Part shown: positions 36,506 through 49,361 of the stretch, piece by piece
Numbering within the stretch: position 1 is the first letter of the stretch
Layout of the letters: each line of letters starts with the position of its first letter
Assembly (NCBI RefSeq): GCF_017562075.2
Contig: NC_054083.1
Coordinates: 38,919,255-38,983,254 of the forward strand
Reading direction: 5' to 3'
DNA length: 64,000 nucleotides
Origin: Anopheles merus
Lineage: Eukaryota; Arthropoda; Insecta; Diptera; Culicidae
Made by a program: the position numbers and the translations under genes
The notes under the pieces: model-generated
Database searches by the model: none
Told to the model about the DNA's origin: nothing
What the model saw: only the letters and a program-made list of their open reading frames with translations

Positions 36506-36819
36506 TGTCGCTGACGACAATTTAGGCTTAAAAAACAAAGCGTTGCTAGGTCAATAAATGCTGACTAGCTACGTTATGCAACGCGCCAGCGATGCGCGCT
36601 GGTTTAACGATTAAATGGAAAATAGGCTAAGAAGAATAGACTAAGAAAAATATGCTGATCGACGACGGTCAGCATTTTTAGAGTATAAAATCAATTGAAT
36701 AAACTAATGAATGGATTATTTGCCAAGAACCAGTTGGTGCGTTATTATTGTGCTTAAGTCGGCGTGTACTGTGCCTGTCTTAAGCTGCTGCTCCGAAAGA
36801 CACTTTCGTGTGCGCGACA
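36506..36819 (+). repeat. 3' LTR of BEL/Pao element
   Basis: It is 314 bp and reads the same as the 5' LTR at every position I compared, from TGTCGCTGACGACA to GTGCGCGACA. The target duplication ATGAT follows at 36820-36824. Confidence 0.97.
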
Positions 36820-39800
36820 ATGATAATAAACTGGATAATTAATGTACACTATAAAATTTACCTCCCATGTATGTATGCCGTGGTGCAAACAAGTGCAAAA
36901 GCGGCAAAGTGATTAGGACCGGAACCACGTGCGCCCCAAGGGTAGCGTAAAATATGGCGTTTTGAAGTTAATTTATTTCCAACGGAAACGAACAACTCCA
37001 CTCCATGTTTCTCTGCGGGCTGAGTATTGGGAATCGATTGGGACGGGGGTTTGATGCGAATCCACCATCGTCATCACGTCGTGTGCCTCATGCGGGCCAA
37101 CTGTGTAAGTTATGATAGTGAAGTATTTTTCATTTACACTCCTGTACTGTGGAGAGCCGTTTTTCTAGCTTCCAATCGATCCGGGACCTCGACGGGTTAT
37201 ATAGAACCGTTTTTGCAGAACCACAACAACATTTGGTCCATCACAGATGCCGGTGGCACTGAAGAATTAAATTATGAACTAAACACACAGCCCACCGTCC
37301 GGGCTCCACTCTATTGCTGTGCTTATTCGCAACGCAGCTTCAAAGTGGGAGGACCTTCATTTATTCGTCTGCAGTTGTTTTAAACAATTGCCAGCTGACA
37401 AAGTTTAATCCGTACGTCAACGTTGATAAATGCTGCACTAATGAAAGGGACAGACAAATTACACAGCTCCTGCTGCTGGTTGCTGATTTTTGATACACAA
37501 AGCAACAACCAAAAAAAAGGAAATCCCTTGCTGGCTTTCTTTCAATGCCCTACGGGGGGAGGGATGGAGACAAATATTTACATACCATATTTTCGTCATT
37601 TATCGTCGCTTTCTTCCTGGGAGTAGGGCGCATCTACCAACTACCGGGTTTTGCGACAACTTTCCCTCTTTGAAACACACTTTACTTGATCTCTTCTCTT
37701 CGTAAACAGTTCATTATTGCGCTTTCGGAGGAGTTTGCCAATGTTTCAAAAATAAACGAACCTCACTTCGACAAGGTCACGGTGGTCCCCCGAGCCATTA
37801 TTGAATGGGTTTTCGGGCAGAACGGGCTTGCAGGAATTCAATGGAAAAGCTATTTCAGGGTAGATGAGGGACACAGGGACATTTTGCGGTGCTAGTTTAC
37901 AACACGAAAGCACTTTTCCGGTGCTGCTTATTTGGTTTAACAAATTCAGTTTCCAAGATCAACCATATTTGTTCCTTTTGGAACACTGGGATGATTATCC
38001 TTCTGGGAGATTTTACATCCGCAAAACTACGTCTCGATTTCTCGACCTCTACCAACCCTCACTACTATCGACGTGCGTCGAAGAAGACAAAATGGGTACG
38101 ATAAATGGATCCAAATGACAACCCGTTCGCTTTTAGCTGCTCCGGTGGAAATTCCAGTAACAACGGTAGGAAAGGTGATGTCCTGGGATATTAAGTTTCA
38201 GCCGGAAATAGCTCTAACAATGCCCCGACACGGACACGCGACCGGTAGGTATCATTCATCCCGGCCAAACTGGGGAGCCTGGCAACACAGCGTACAAAGA
38301 CAATTCGCACACTCGCACGTATTTTGCACGACTTTATGTGACCCCGGGTCGTGTGTGTGTTTGTGTGTGCTGGGTGATAGTGTCGATAGGGCGAGGAAAA
38401 ATGGAAACAGCTCACGAACTCCCATTCCGCTTCATTCCCTCGACCTCTATCGTACCTCCGGTACCTGCGACAGCCACCCACAGAAACAAACGAAGTAATG
38501 AGGGTACTAAAATTATACGACAACAATCGGTGGTCGGCTGGAAATAATAACATCATCCGCACACCGGTCTGTGTGTATGTGTCCGTACGTCCCTGCCAGA
38601 CCGGGGATCAACAAGGAAGGAAGGATGGAAGGATATATATTTAGTACAGTGCTCTTATTTTGTGTCCGTCGTGATGAAAATCGGATGTTATTTCACTTTC
38701 CTGGAATTTGCCCCGTACGTCAAGGACGCACATGGGGCGGGGCAGGATGGTGAGGCGGTTTGTTTTCGTTGTAGCATCCCGAAATCATATTTCCGAATGA
38801 ACGCTTAACGAGCTATTAGGAGATAGCTGTTGTGCTTTTTGGGGGAAATTGAAAATTATTGTTATCGCGCGGTGGAACGACAATGTTGCAATGTATTAAA
38901 AAAAACATATCAGCAGCGAATGTAAACAGGTTACAAAATTGATTGAAATTGAAATAAACGGGAAACGTGGAAGGACTGGAGGAAATTAGGATGGAAGAAA
39001 ATGACATTGTTTTAACATTAGGCATTTCACAATTCCAGGAAGTTATTGTTGGAAATTTCAAATGTCAATTATTGTTCGAGTAGGTTAATGACGCAATATA
39101 AGAGGAATTCTTCATCATTTGCTATTCGGCAAATAGTCTTCTAATATTTCTGATTCGACATTCTATGTCAAATTACACTATAGGTATCGCTTTTTATAAA
39201 ATTTGTTAATAAGAATGTTTTCAGAAATAGAAATGAATCTAATTAACTACTTTGCAATGAATATCCAATTATGTATCTATCAGCAACATCTGTCTGAATT
39301 CTGAAAACATTTGATAGTAATTCATCCCCTCATTTATATTTGTTCTCTGATAATTCAATTCTATTTGTTTATATTTCTATAAATCCAATAGATCAACCGG
39401 AAACAACTCTAAAATGCTGGCGTTTTATAGGGGCTATTACCGTAGCTAGATGAAAAGCTTTTAAGTTCTCAAATGTTATCAAACTTTAGGAATTGATCCT
39501 GAATTTCATCACTTTTTGTGACCGAACTATACGCAAAGTGATAACTTTGGTAGTTTTAACCCTCACCGACTTAGCTAACAGTCTTGAGAAGCTTATAAAT
39601 GTTGTCAACAACTATCAAAATGATCCGTCTCTGTGAACTTCTGGTCATTTGAAACATTGAAATAAATATAGATAATTTAGGAGCGCATGAATATAGCCAC
39701 TTAATGATTAAAGAACTCCAATTCCTGTAGCTCCAGCGGCAAAACACAAATACACACTGTCAAACAAGTTGGCTCCTACACCCAACATCTTGTCAACAGA

Positions 39801-42540
39801 TACGCCACAAACCCATAAACTACTAACATAAGTTTCCCCAACACAAAACATATCGTCCATTTGTCCACACCGTATGTTCTACCGATTGGAAGGAACATCG
39901 GATCCCTCTACCGATATAGCCCAGCTAGCGGCAGCCAGCCAACCAACTGCGGTTAGAAACATAGAAAGACAGAGAGAGCCCATCAACTTTCCCTTCACCG
40001 TCGGTCGGTCTGTGGGTGCTGGCCGGGGAAAACTGGTTCCCGGCCGGCTAATACATCCATCTGCGGTTTTGACACTTTCCCTTTCCGCATGCGACCCTTT
40101 GCGTGGGGGTCAAATGCAAAAAAAAAAGAAGACACATACACAAGAACGTCTCAGCACGAAACACTGCTCGTTGGCCGAGCTTTTCCACCGGACTGGGAAA
40201 CATTACGGGCTACAGCCCGCCAGACGGAAAGCAGTTTGCCATTACCGAAACTCAACGTAATGCCACATTTCAATGGAAGCTGTTTGCGAAACTGCTCCCA
40301 GCAAAAACACAAAACAACTGCCCAACGTAACGTTTCGCGTGAAGCCGTAATGACTTCCCAAAGGTTACTCTCGCACTGTGCTTCTTGCGTTCTTTTTGGG
40401 CCGGGCTTCCAAATCATTCCCAGCGACCAAAAAGCACATTAGAAAACACTCTTCTAAATGATATTGAACGAGTTGGTGCACGGTTGGAAAAGTTGCTCGG
40501 GTTCCGACTTTTTGGTCTTTTAGGGCGTTCCGGCGTGGCGTGGTAAAAGGGAAATGAAATTGCACGGATTGCATGGTTCGAATCGAACAAAACCGCCGAC
40601 AGGAGAGTGCAAAGATTAATTATCTCACTGTTGCTGGCACACTTTTTATGTGCCAGTTATTATCGAAGCCCCCCTTTTTCATTTCATTTCAGCACAACAA
40701 AAGAGAACAGATTTGTTCTGAAAACAAAACGAGAATGAATTCAATACACGTTACACAGCTTCAGTGTTCGGCGGAAAATTCATTCCACAAAGTACTGTGA
40801 TGAATTTGGTGCAAACGGAATCCTTTTTCCGCTTCAAATTCAGTGAATCGTTTTTGTTATGATTTCTGAACTAAGGTCAAAGTTCATTTGAGTTTATTTC
40901 GTGTTAACTGACATTAACTTCTCTGCTCGTTCTTCCAATGTTACAATGTAATTTGGATGCAAATTTATATGCAAATAAAGTAAAAAAGGGATCTCCGCCA
41001 GCTCCCTACACGTGTTTGTACTGTTTGCTTCTTCTACTTTCCCCAATCAAACACACACGCTCAAGATCAACACGAGTTTTTTCCGCAAAAAACACATTAA
41101 GGAAACGCACCATTAATATTCACCTTCAAAGTTGATACGCTTTTCTTCTTTATCGTATGCCTTTTCTCTCAAAACACCATCACCACGAGAAAGAAGAACT
41201 TTTTTTTCTTCCTTACGTCTTTTCCTATCAGCGTCAGCGGCGAAAGATCACCCACTTTTCCCAAGCGAGTAACACGACTCCCTCGGCAACACAAGACGCT
41301 CTTACCGTCGCGCCATGGCGCGAAAGAAAACAGGCAGCAACATAAATTAAATTTTCATACCAACGGCCACCATTTTTTTTTTTTTTGACTACCATCTCGC
41401 CGACGAAATTGGCAACTTCCTGCGGTTTAGCGCCATTAAGCCCAGGCGACAGGAATTATGACTCGTTATGTGACGGCATGGAAAATACAAGCGCGCTCGC
41501 GTGCTTTCCCAGGCTCGATGCACCTGTGTTCGCGCCTGTTCTTTGCTGCCTATTGTTTTGCGACCGATTGTGCCACGTGTAATGCCACGTCTCGCACATT
41601 CCTTTAATTGCGTCCGTGTAGTGCCTGCCGGTGGTGTGCCGGCAAACGAACAGCATAATGTCACACAGAGCGTGTAGCGTGTCTTTGAGGAACAGTTTGC
41701 GTACGTGTGTGTGTGTGTGTGATCCTCTTACACACGTTTCTGTGCACCTAAAAAGGATGCCGGCTCCTAACATCCTAACCCACACAACACAGCACAGCTG
41801 GCGTTCGTTGCTTCGGGGGGAGCTTTTCCATACCGCTCAGCAGCGCTTTTTGTGGGCGCAAAAGAGTGCAACATGTGCTTGACATTTATGATGGTAATTA
41901 CTCGCACGAGATGGAGAGTATCCGGTGGCTTTGTGTTCGGCTACCGTTTCCACACCGTGCGCTGACAAAAACAGTTTGACACAGAAAGGAGCACTGCGCT
42001 CTCCCTCCACAAGAAGCACAGGAGGGATTCAATGAATGCGATAGATTAATGAATCATATTAGTAAATCCCTTTCGCCGGGAGCGTTGAATGTACACGGTG
42101 TGTTGATTGAAATTTATTAACTATTCTGGCGGGTTTTGCTGAGCCGGTGGTTTTAAAATGACGGTGGAGGAGAACTTTAATACTGAGTCACGGAATGGGT
42201 TATTTCGAGGGATGAATATCTCGTACAGCTTCTGAACTAGCGACCTCGGCAACTGAGGACGATCTTAAGCAGGACGACTCTACTGGCTGGGTTGTAAGGC
42301 ACCATACGTATGACGTAGCCGTAAAGCCTGCAGTAAAGAAGTAGGATCCACTGAGCAAGAGTGAACAAGAGAGTGTGTTGAAACCTACAGGTGAATGTAC
42401 AGATTCAAGACAACACAAAGCATCTACAAGAATTATTTCACCGAAACCTTCGAATATTTTTCGACTCATTCTTTAAGAACTGTTTTGCACGAATGTTAGA
42501 CTAATTCATAGAATTGAATTCCAAAAGATTGAATTACTCG

Positions 42541-42644
42541 TTTAAGGTAGATGTGATGGTAGAGTGAGTGGAACGACTCGAGAGTGGTTTAAGGAGGAAG
42601 TTTAAGGAGTGTAGTAAAGTAGTTTAAGGGTTTAAGGTTTAAGG
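42541..42644 (+). repeat. clustered TTTAAGG heptamers
   Basis: TTTAAGG occurs at 42541, 42588, 42601, 42623, 42631 and 42638. The last two abut each other and the third-last is 1 bp away. It looks like a small imperfect repeat. No function is suggested. Confidence 0.7.
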
Positions 42645-43753
42645 ATTAGAGTACCTCAACTCATAAAAAGTCTACTAAAGTTCCAAATCTGTAAGTATTC
42701 TCATCTTAATCTCCTCGAATATCCCTCAATATTTCGAAGTCATTGACTTGAATGAATCATATCGACATTATGAAGAAATAGAGGAATGTTTGGTGTTCCT
42801 GCATGGGTGATGTCTCAGGCAATCTTGCGTAATTTGCAGACATTTCAATGTACAAATAATACCCGAGAATTGTATGAATAAGAGTTTGCCGAGAACAGTA
42901 AATCAGATGCCAAGGATTTCCATTTTATTGATTCTACCTTTATCATAACTGACACACAAATCAAAATTTTATTCTGATAGTTTTACGCCTTAAATATGTC
43001 AAGAAAGTGTCATCAGTTTGGGTCAAAACGGTCAGCTCAGATGCGCAGTATAACGTAAGTCATTAAGAACAAGATTTTGGAAATTATTTGAACCATGCTC
43101 CCACGTATCACTTAAAAAAACAAGTGTCTGTTTGTGCCATGCTAAGAACTCCCCAAAAAGACAGCCGTCATCACAAAGATGCACAAAACCACTTTTCGGT
43201 TGTCCCTTTTTCCATTTGCTAGCAACTCTTCCTGGCGTATCGATTCGTTCCCCGGTGTTTGAATAATAATATCCTGTTTTGCTGTGGCTGTATGTTTGCA
43301 CCAGGCAAGGTCATACATTTCCCGGAAAGCAAACGTCCTCGTTCGGCAAACGTCCTCGTAGCCGACAAAATGGCTGAGAAAGCTTAAACTCGACTGTTTT
43401 ATACCGTGCAAGTACCCCGAGTCCGACACTCGAGATGGCGCAAGTACCTCTGCGTCTTGTACTGCTTGTACCTCCTCACCTTACGGCCACCCATCAGCAC
43501 TAATGGATCAGTCGGGTGTTAGGGAAGGGCGGGACGAGCTTTTAAGTCAGCATCCATCAGTGGAAATACTCCCCCAGACCCTTTCTAATGTTTAGAAGCT
43601 CGTATCGTATGTCTCGGCGAGTTGAAATTGCGTTCCGTTTGCAGTTTTATTCCCACCTTTGCAAGTGTAGAGCCCGCGCCGGAGATAGCGACAGCCTTGG
43701 CTTTTCGTGTTTTATGTCGTTGTATTTCTCGTTAAGAAAAGTCGTTTCGTATC

Positions 43754-43779
43754 CATCATCATCATCATCATCATCATCA
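43754..43779. repeat. (CAT)n microsatellite
   Basis: About nine CAT units run without interruption. Confidence 0.9.
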
Positions 43780-45718
43780 GCTTCCATCTTCACCATCACC
43801 GCGTGGGAAAGTGCTGCCGGTGTAGCGTGCCGTTGCTGCAGTGCGAGACACAGTGCGGTGGCGCCGGTACTAAGAACACGAGCGCCGAATCGCGTCGAAA
43901 TGTGCTTGTTTATTTATCATTTCAGATCCAAACGTAAGAAGGACCACATACACTACACTTCCATGTGTTTGAAAGATTATCTAATGAAGAGCGCTCAACG
44001 AGTTGCACGGAAAAGGCCAACAGGGAGAAAAGTACACACACACAGACGCACTCGCTTTAGAATTCTGCGCACGAAAAATTAAGGAAAAGTGTCACCAGTG
44101 TCGTACCAAGTGGCTCTTTAATAGGGTTTGCCGGGTACGGGTACGGGGAGCGAACGTCTCCTTCGCGTTTCTTTTTCGATTGGAAAACTTTATTTCACAC
44201 GATTAGGCGACGGTCAAATTGGAACGAAAGGTGCGAGCGTTGTTACTCCTTGCTCGCCCCAACACACATAAAACAAACATTCGATCAGTAGGAACGCTGC
44301 AAATGAAATGATGTTTTTTTTTTCTTGTTTTCTGGCACACAGTTTTCATTTTCCTATCCGTGCTTTCTACACACGTTCAATCGGCGAACGACAAAAAAAA
44401 GGACACCCATTGGGGTGCAAAAAAAAAGGTCAAATGGGAGTGAAATTGAATCGTGTCGAAACAACAACACTCAGGCCACCAAGTATGAGGGCCATTTCCC
44501 TTGCCATCTGGGCCGCGCCGTCTATCGGGACATTGGCCGGCGCTGGGGAAGGGAGTGCAGGACCCCATGGTTCGTTGGTCAAACAAATTGGAAACATATT
44601 TTCTACGAGTAGTGGAAAAAAATTGAGTGGAAATTCAATACGCTTTTGATGGGGCGGCACAAGAAAGGTAACGTTTTTGTTTTCTTTTTGTTGGGTGCCA
44701 CCCCTTTCTTTCCGGCTGAGGGGAAATTCCTTCGGGAAGCTGTCGCGGCACAACAGATAGTGGGGTGTGTGTGTGTTTTTGCTGCCCTCCGTAACAGGAT
44801 AAACAAGATGCTTTGGTATGATCGGGCCGCTCCAAGTTGTTGGTATTCATTCCAAGGTTGTGATGGTTATCGATTCGAATGAATTTCTACGACCCATGGG
44901 TGCTGAGGTGGGAATTGCTGTGTTGTGTATGAAAGTATTCAAAAACCTGTCATGACTATTTAACGCTTACTTATACTCCTGTCATCAATCCTATAACAAA
45001 TTTTACAAAAAGAAAAACTTATTTTCTACCGTATCACTAAAGAGCGTTACTTTTCCACTCTATAGTTATCTCTAAGCGTAGTAAAACCTTAACGATCAGT
45101 TAAACATAAATGGATACATTCATGTGTGGAAAAGATATGGATATGGTTTATGGACATAGATCATTCAAGGATGCAGAAAAGACACAAATAAAATAGGCGC
45201 ATGTACTACCCATAAAGGTGAAACCTTTTGTGTGGACTTTGAAGAATATATATATGAAATATCCTCCGACAATCCGTTGCGTAGCCCTGTAACCAGGCTA
45301 GCCTAACTATTGAGCCTAACTATTTAGAAAATTTTACGAGTATGAATAGAATAGGCACAATTTGGAAAATGTAAACATAATATCAGGTTCCCTTAATAAA
45401 TGGCAATCGTACACACGAGGTACGAGTTTACGTGTAAAATGTGCATATCAGCAACTCTTCGCGTACCCATTGGACAAATATTGTACATGTCACAGGTACG
45501 ATCACGACTACGCACTGCTCCGATCATTATATGAAGGGTAAATTCCACAACCAATTACGAAATAAAAAGAGAAAGCACCACAGAGAAACCATCTCTGTCT
45601 CAACTAGCTGCTCCTCACAGTAACATCCTATAGCTCGTTTTAACAGATATCGCGTAACATAAGGCTAAGTGTTCTGTCTATTCAGCATCTCACATCAACT
45701 TGTCAACGAAATCAAACG

Positions 45719-46384
45719 ATGGCCTCCAGCGACCATTCAAGCTTCTTCACGAAAACCCCGGATTTCGACGATACAAGGAAGTTTTACAAAGCCCTATCGG
45801 CACTACAGCGACAGTCCAACAACATCCAGAAAGAAGACATTGAAACACTTCTGAAAGCTGCACTGGGATCTGCAGCACCAGATCCAAAGTGCACAGGATC
45901 CTCGCACGATACTTGCGGCTTCCTGCATAGCGATGACAACAGCCGGCTACATACGACTTTGGAGAGCGACATTAGTGACACACAATCCAATCACAGCGAA
46001 CAGTTGGCATCGACATTTACCAGCACCGCTTCAACCGATCACCAAGACAAACGAGATGGAGGAGTTACAATCATGAAGAAGCTTCACCCGTCCCGTACAC
46101 TCTACCGATGACAATCGAAGTTAGCGGGGCATCACGAAGAAATACCGATCGTACACCACCAAAATATGGCTCGACAATACCCGGCCACGGACTACACTCC
46201 ACAGCAGCTGGACAAACGGCACCGAAACAATGAAGCAGCTCGTGTCAGCAGGGCCAAGTCGAGGATAGGCGAAACTGTGATGCAAAAGGAAGCACCAGAG
46301 CTGGAAGCGGCCAGTACGACCATCATGAGAACGATCGCTTCACAATTGGTCTACGCAAACGAGCGTATTAGAGCGTATTATTAG
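45719..46384 (+). pseudogene. bZIP-like gene, apparently frame-disrupted
   Basis: ATG 45719 has a fair context (ACGATGG) and opens a 130-residue Ser/Thr/Asp-rich frame ending at 46111. The same frame reopens and from 46166 encodes a bZIP-like basic region, KRHRNNEAARVSRAKSR, matching N-x2-A-A-x2-S-R, closest in style to PAR/CES-2/giant-type factors. The following zipper is weak, contains a Pro, and stops inside a tandem AGAGCGTATTA duplication. Between the two parts a different frame (about 46050-46165) is open and protein-like, and it would join the basic region after a one-base change near AAATATGGCTC. This suggests two frameshifts in a former DNA-binding gene. A short intron or two small ORFs are alternatives. 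AATAAA lies at 46453-46458. Confidence 0.45.
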
Positions 46385-46868
46385 AGCGTAATTAAACGCA
46401 TGGGACACCTCCTTATTTGTTTAGTAATGATGAGTAATCGGCAATAAGGTGCAATAAATCTATAAAAAGTCCCATCAGACTTAATTATAAACACAAAAAT
46501 TATACATATTAACGATCCATAACACATTTTAATCATTAATCCAGACATTGTTTACTCTTTCCATGACAGTCGCGAAACTAATTGCATGTTAAACGTGCAC
46601 TCATTTCCATTCGTTAATTAAACTGTTCGCCATAACCCAGCCCCACCCAGCCGGTGAAATAATCGCTGCAAACACATTGTACAACCTTACCCAATCCTCG
46701 GAAAGGCAACTAAAACTGCATTCGATTCCCATCCCCCCGATTGAACTATCCCTGGTGCCGGCTGTATAGCCAGCTCCAGCTCCAGGATTAAGTACGCTTC
46801 TTGGTCGCACGTGTACGGCTCGAGGCTTCATTAGTGTGGCTGCTCCGATGCTGGTAACGGTGGAGCAA

Positions 46869-46905
<37 letters not shown>

Positions 46906-48979
46906 CCGGAGCATGGTTCTTCACTAAAATAATGCTCCGTTCACCTTCCGTACCGAACCTTTCAACGGACCTGTCATCGAAGGCGCCGTTCGTTTTTTGG
47001 GGGGGGTAGGTAAAGGAAATCGTAACCGAAACCACGACACTCATCATCGTGTCTGCCGCTGCTGCTGCTGATGCTCTACCACGTCGAACTCTTCGCATCG
47101 AACTCTAACCGTCCGCCACGCTCGCTATCGATCTCACTCAATAACCGATTATCGGCGCGTGCACACAAGACGATCGGAATGTGGGGCGAGATTTTAAAGA
47201 GCGCGTTCGGGGCTGATTAAACACGTGCCCTTCCTTTGCGGATCATGTGGCTTGTGGAGAAAGAGCGAGTGTGCTGCGCAAGCATCAAGGTATCGAAGGA
47301 TATACTCTCGAACTTTCAATCAATTTTCAAACCCTTCCCTTCGGATGGTGTGTGTGGGTTTGCAGTACGCGCGAGCGCTCGCTTTGAAATTCTCGACACA
47401 AGCGTTGTGTAATAAATCGTTGAGTCATTTTTAGCTCCAACTGACTTGCACCGCCTGCTTTGATACTGGTAGAATGAGACGATGAAATTTATTCTATTTG
47501 CTGGAAATCGGCAGGTTAAACGATTCTTGACACAAAATGCTTCGCATATTGCAAAAATACCCTGCAAGGTACATTACTGATGAGTTCTCATACCGGGAAA
47601 CATTAAGCTGTTGAGTTTGTCAGCTTATATTCGCTAATAAAATGATAACCTTACTCAGAAGGGGTTGACTTTCCTTCTACAAGCTACCATTCTCTGAACT
47701 ACCGAAGAAGAAAGCTTTCCTGGAAAACTTTGTCCCTGGGATTTTGTCTACTTAAAGTTTCGCTTCTAAGTTATCTTTGGTGAACTGCTGCAAAACTAGT
47801 TCTCCCTCCAGCAGGGTGCTAATTTTCTCAGACCATACCCGCACCCCAAAAAAGGTTCTTTCTTGCTGTGGGGCACACAATTTCTCCACAACAGAACAAC
47901 TTCCCCTGAGCAATCCTCTCAGCCACAATTCCACCCCCATCCATTCAAAAGTCGTGCTGATGGGTAACGTTCAAACGCTCTGTGCACGATAAGAATCAAA
48001 ACATTTCAATGCTCATTGAACACATCGTTCCATGACTCCTCCCTAACCTCAACACTTTCACGCTGCCCTTTAATTTTATCGATTCCCTTTTCGGCCGATT
48101 TTTCACTCCCTTCTTTGTTTCTCATAATAGCGTCAGGCCGATAGCTGCATCGATCGCTCTATAGGAGAGGAAAGTAGACTAGATAAGTAAACCTACTAGA
48201 GTGCGCTCATGGCGCTCATCGCTTTCAGCTCGCGGCGGAAATGCAATCGATTTTCTATTGCTATTATTTTCACGCTCGCAGTGCACTGTAGCAAAACGGC
48301 ACAGAACCGTATGAAGGTTGAGTTTTAAGGGCAACCCGGCAAGTAGCAGCATGCAATTCGATTGCAAAAGCTTCCCACACTTCCATCCAGAGCAAGCCAA
48401 AAACCTTTCCTCTCCCGGAAAACACAATCAAAGGGGTAGCCAAATAAAATGCACCACGAAACCCCATTATCGAGGAGCGTGATAATTTGCACTTTCGAAA
48501 AGGGGGGGGGAGCATTCCCGAGAGGCAGCTATAGGCTGCTGAGTAGTGGTGAGTTTTTTTTACATCACTCAGTCTGGACCATGCCGCTTTCAGGTCGCTT
48601 TGTAAGTGAAGTTGGTGCTGAATAATTGAATAATGGTGTTAATTTTTGAGTTGAGCCCTGAGCCCTACCGAATTGGGGCCCTGTGGATTGCGTAAAATCA
48701 ATATCAGCGAGCGAGTTACATTTTTAATGCAACGAATTGCAACGAGCACAAAGTTAAATCACCTTAATGTGAAAGTACTGTGTACGCTTAATGATTCTCG
48801 GTTTGGCGGTAAAATATATAGATGCTTATCAAAAATCAAGTTGATTGCAATTTGCCGTTCAAAATACTTTTTTGAATGACTTTGCCATGTTTATTAACCT
48901 TTATTCACTTGAAGCAAGAGATTGACAAACAGAGGACCGTTTATTTGATCATTTCCTTTCAAAAATGTTATGCAAATTG
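46385..48979. other. non-coding stretch, no gene recognised
   Basis: Besides the GAT run at 46869-46905 there is no feature I can support. Open frames around the repeat are rich in Ser runs that come from it. Confidence 0.5.
46869..46905. repeat. (GAT)12 microsatellite
   Basis: About twelve uninterrupted GAT units, the longest trinucleotide run in the window. Confidence 0.92.
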
Positions 48980-49361
48980 TACAGGAGTCCCCCGAGATAC
49001 GACTGTACTTGGGACCGAAAAAATGTTCCAAAACAAGGCGTAAGTCGAAAAAGTCGTATGTCGAATATCTATGAATATAAAGTTTATAACTGAAGTTGAA
49101 GAGTTGGAATTTATGATATCGTGTATTTTATTTAAAATAATGTTCGATAATGTAATAATTATATTTTAAAACTCGTACACAATATAGATATTCAAGATAG
49201 GGTAGTTGTGGAATGTTTGGAAATGTGTGTATAACGGTTATCAGACCAGATATTCAAAAAATACATCAATTTCTTTGTCAATGACAACTTTTAACTGTCA
49301 AAATCGTCGTATCTGCGAATCGTCGTAACTCGAGGGGGTCGTAACTCGGGGGACGCCTGTA
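48980..49361. mobile_element. mariner-type MITE, about 380 bp
   Basis: The left end reads TACAGGAGTCCCCCGAGATACGAC. The right end, complemented, gives TACAGGCGTCCCCCGAGTT, so the ends form an inverted repeat of about 23 bp with two mismatches. TA at each edge (48980-48981, 49360-49361) fits the Tc1/mariner target duplication. Further inverted GTCGTA-type motifs lie just inside both ends. The interior is AT-rich and has no transposase, so the element is non-autonomous. Flanking ATTG/TTGG similarity leaves a slightly different duplication possible. Confidence 0.8.

Larger units (their letters stand above)
28527..36819 (+). mobile_element. BEL/Pao LTR retrotransposon with env-like ORF, complete
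   Basis: The element is 8293 bp, bounded by two 314-bp LTRs that appear identical base for base. ATGAT occurs at 28522-28526 and 36820-36824 as a 5-bp target duplication, normal for BEL/Pao. The order is LTR, primer binding site, leader, gag-protease-RT, RNase H-integrase, env-like ORF, polypurine tract, LTR. The RT YVDD motif, the DPGS-type protease, the HHCC/DDE integrase and the DUF1759/DUF5641-like regions place it in BEL/Pao rather than Ty3/gypsy or copia. Identical LTRs mean a recent insertion. The only visible lesion is a frame change between RT and RNase H near 32650-32676. Nothing else in the ORFs is broken. Confidence 0.97.
36825..45718. other. non-coding stretch, no gene recognised
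   Basis: I find no conserved protein. It holds a GT run at 41705-41721, the TTTAAGG cluster at 42541-42644, a short tandem duplication (GGCAAACGTCCTCGT twice, about 43327-43358), the CAT run at 43754-43779, and an AT-rich part at about 38820-39720. Confidence 0.55.

Noticed and set aside
42541..42644. Telomere-like heptamer array
   Set aside because: TTTAAGG units are few and scattered and do not match known insect telomere repeats.
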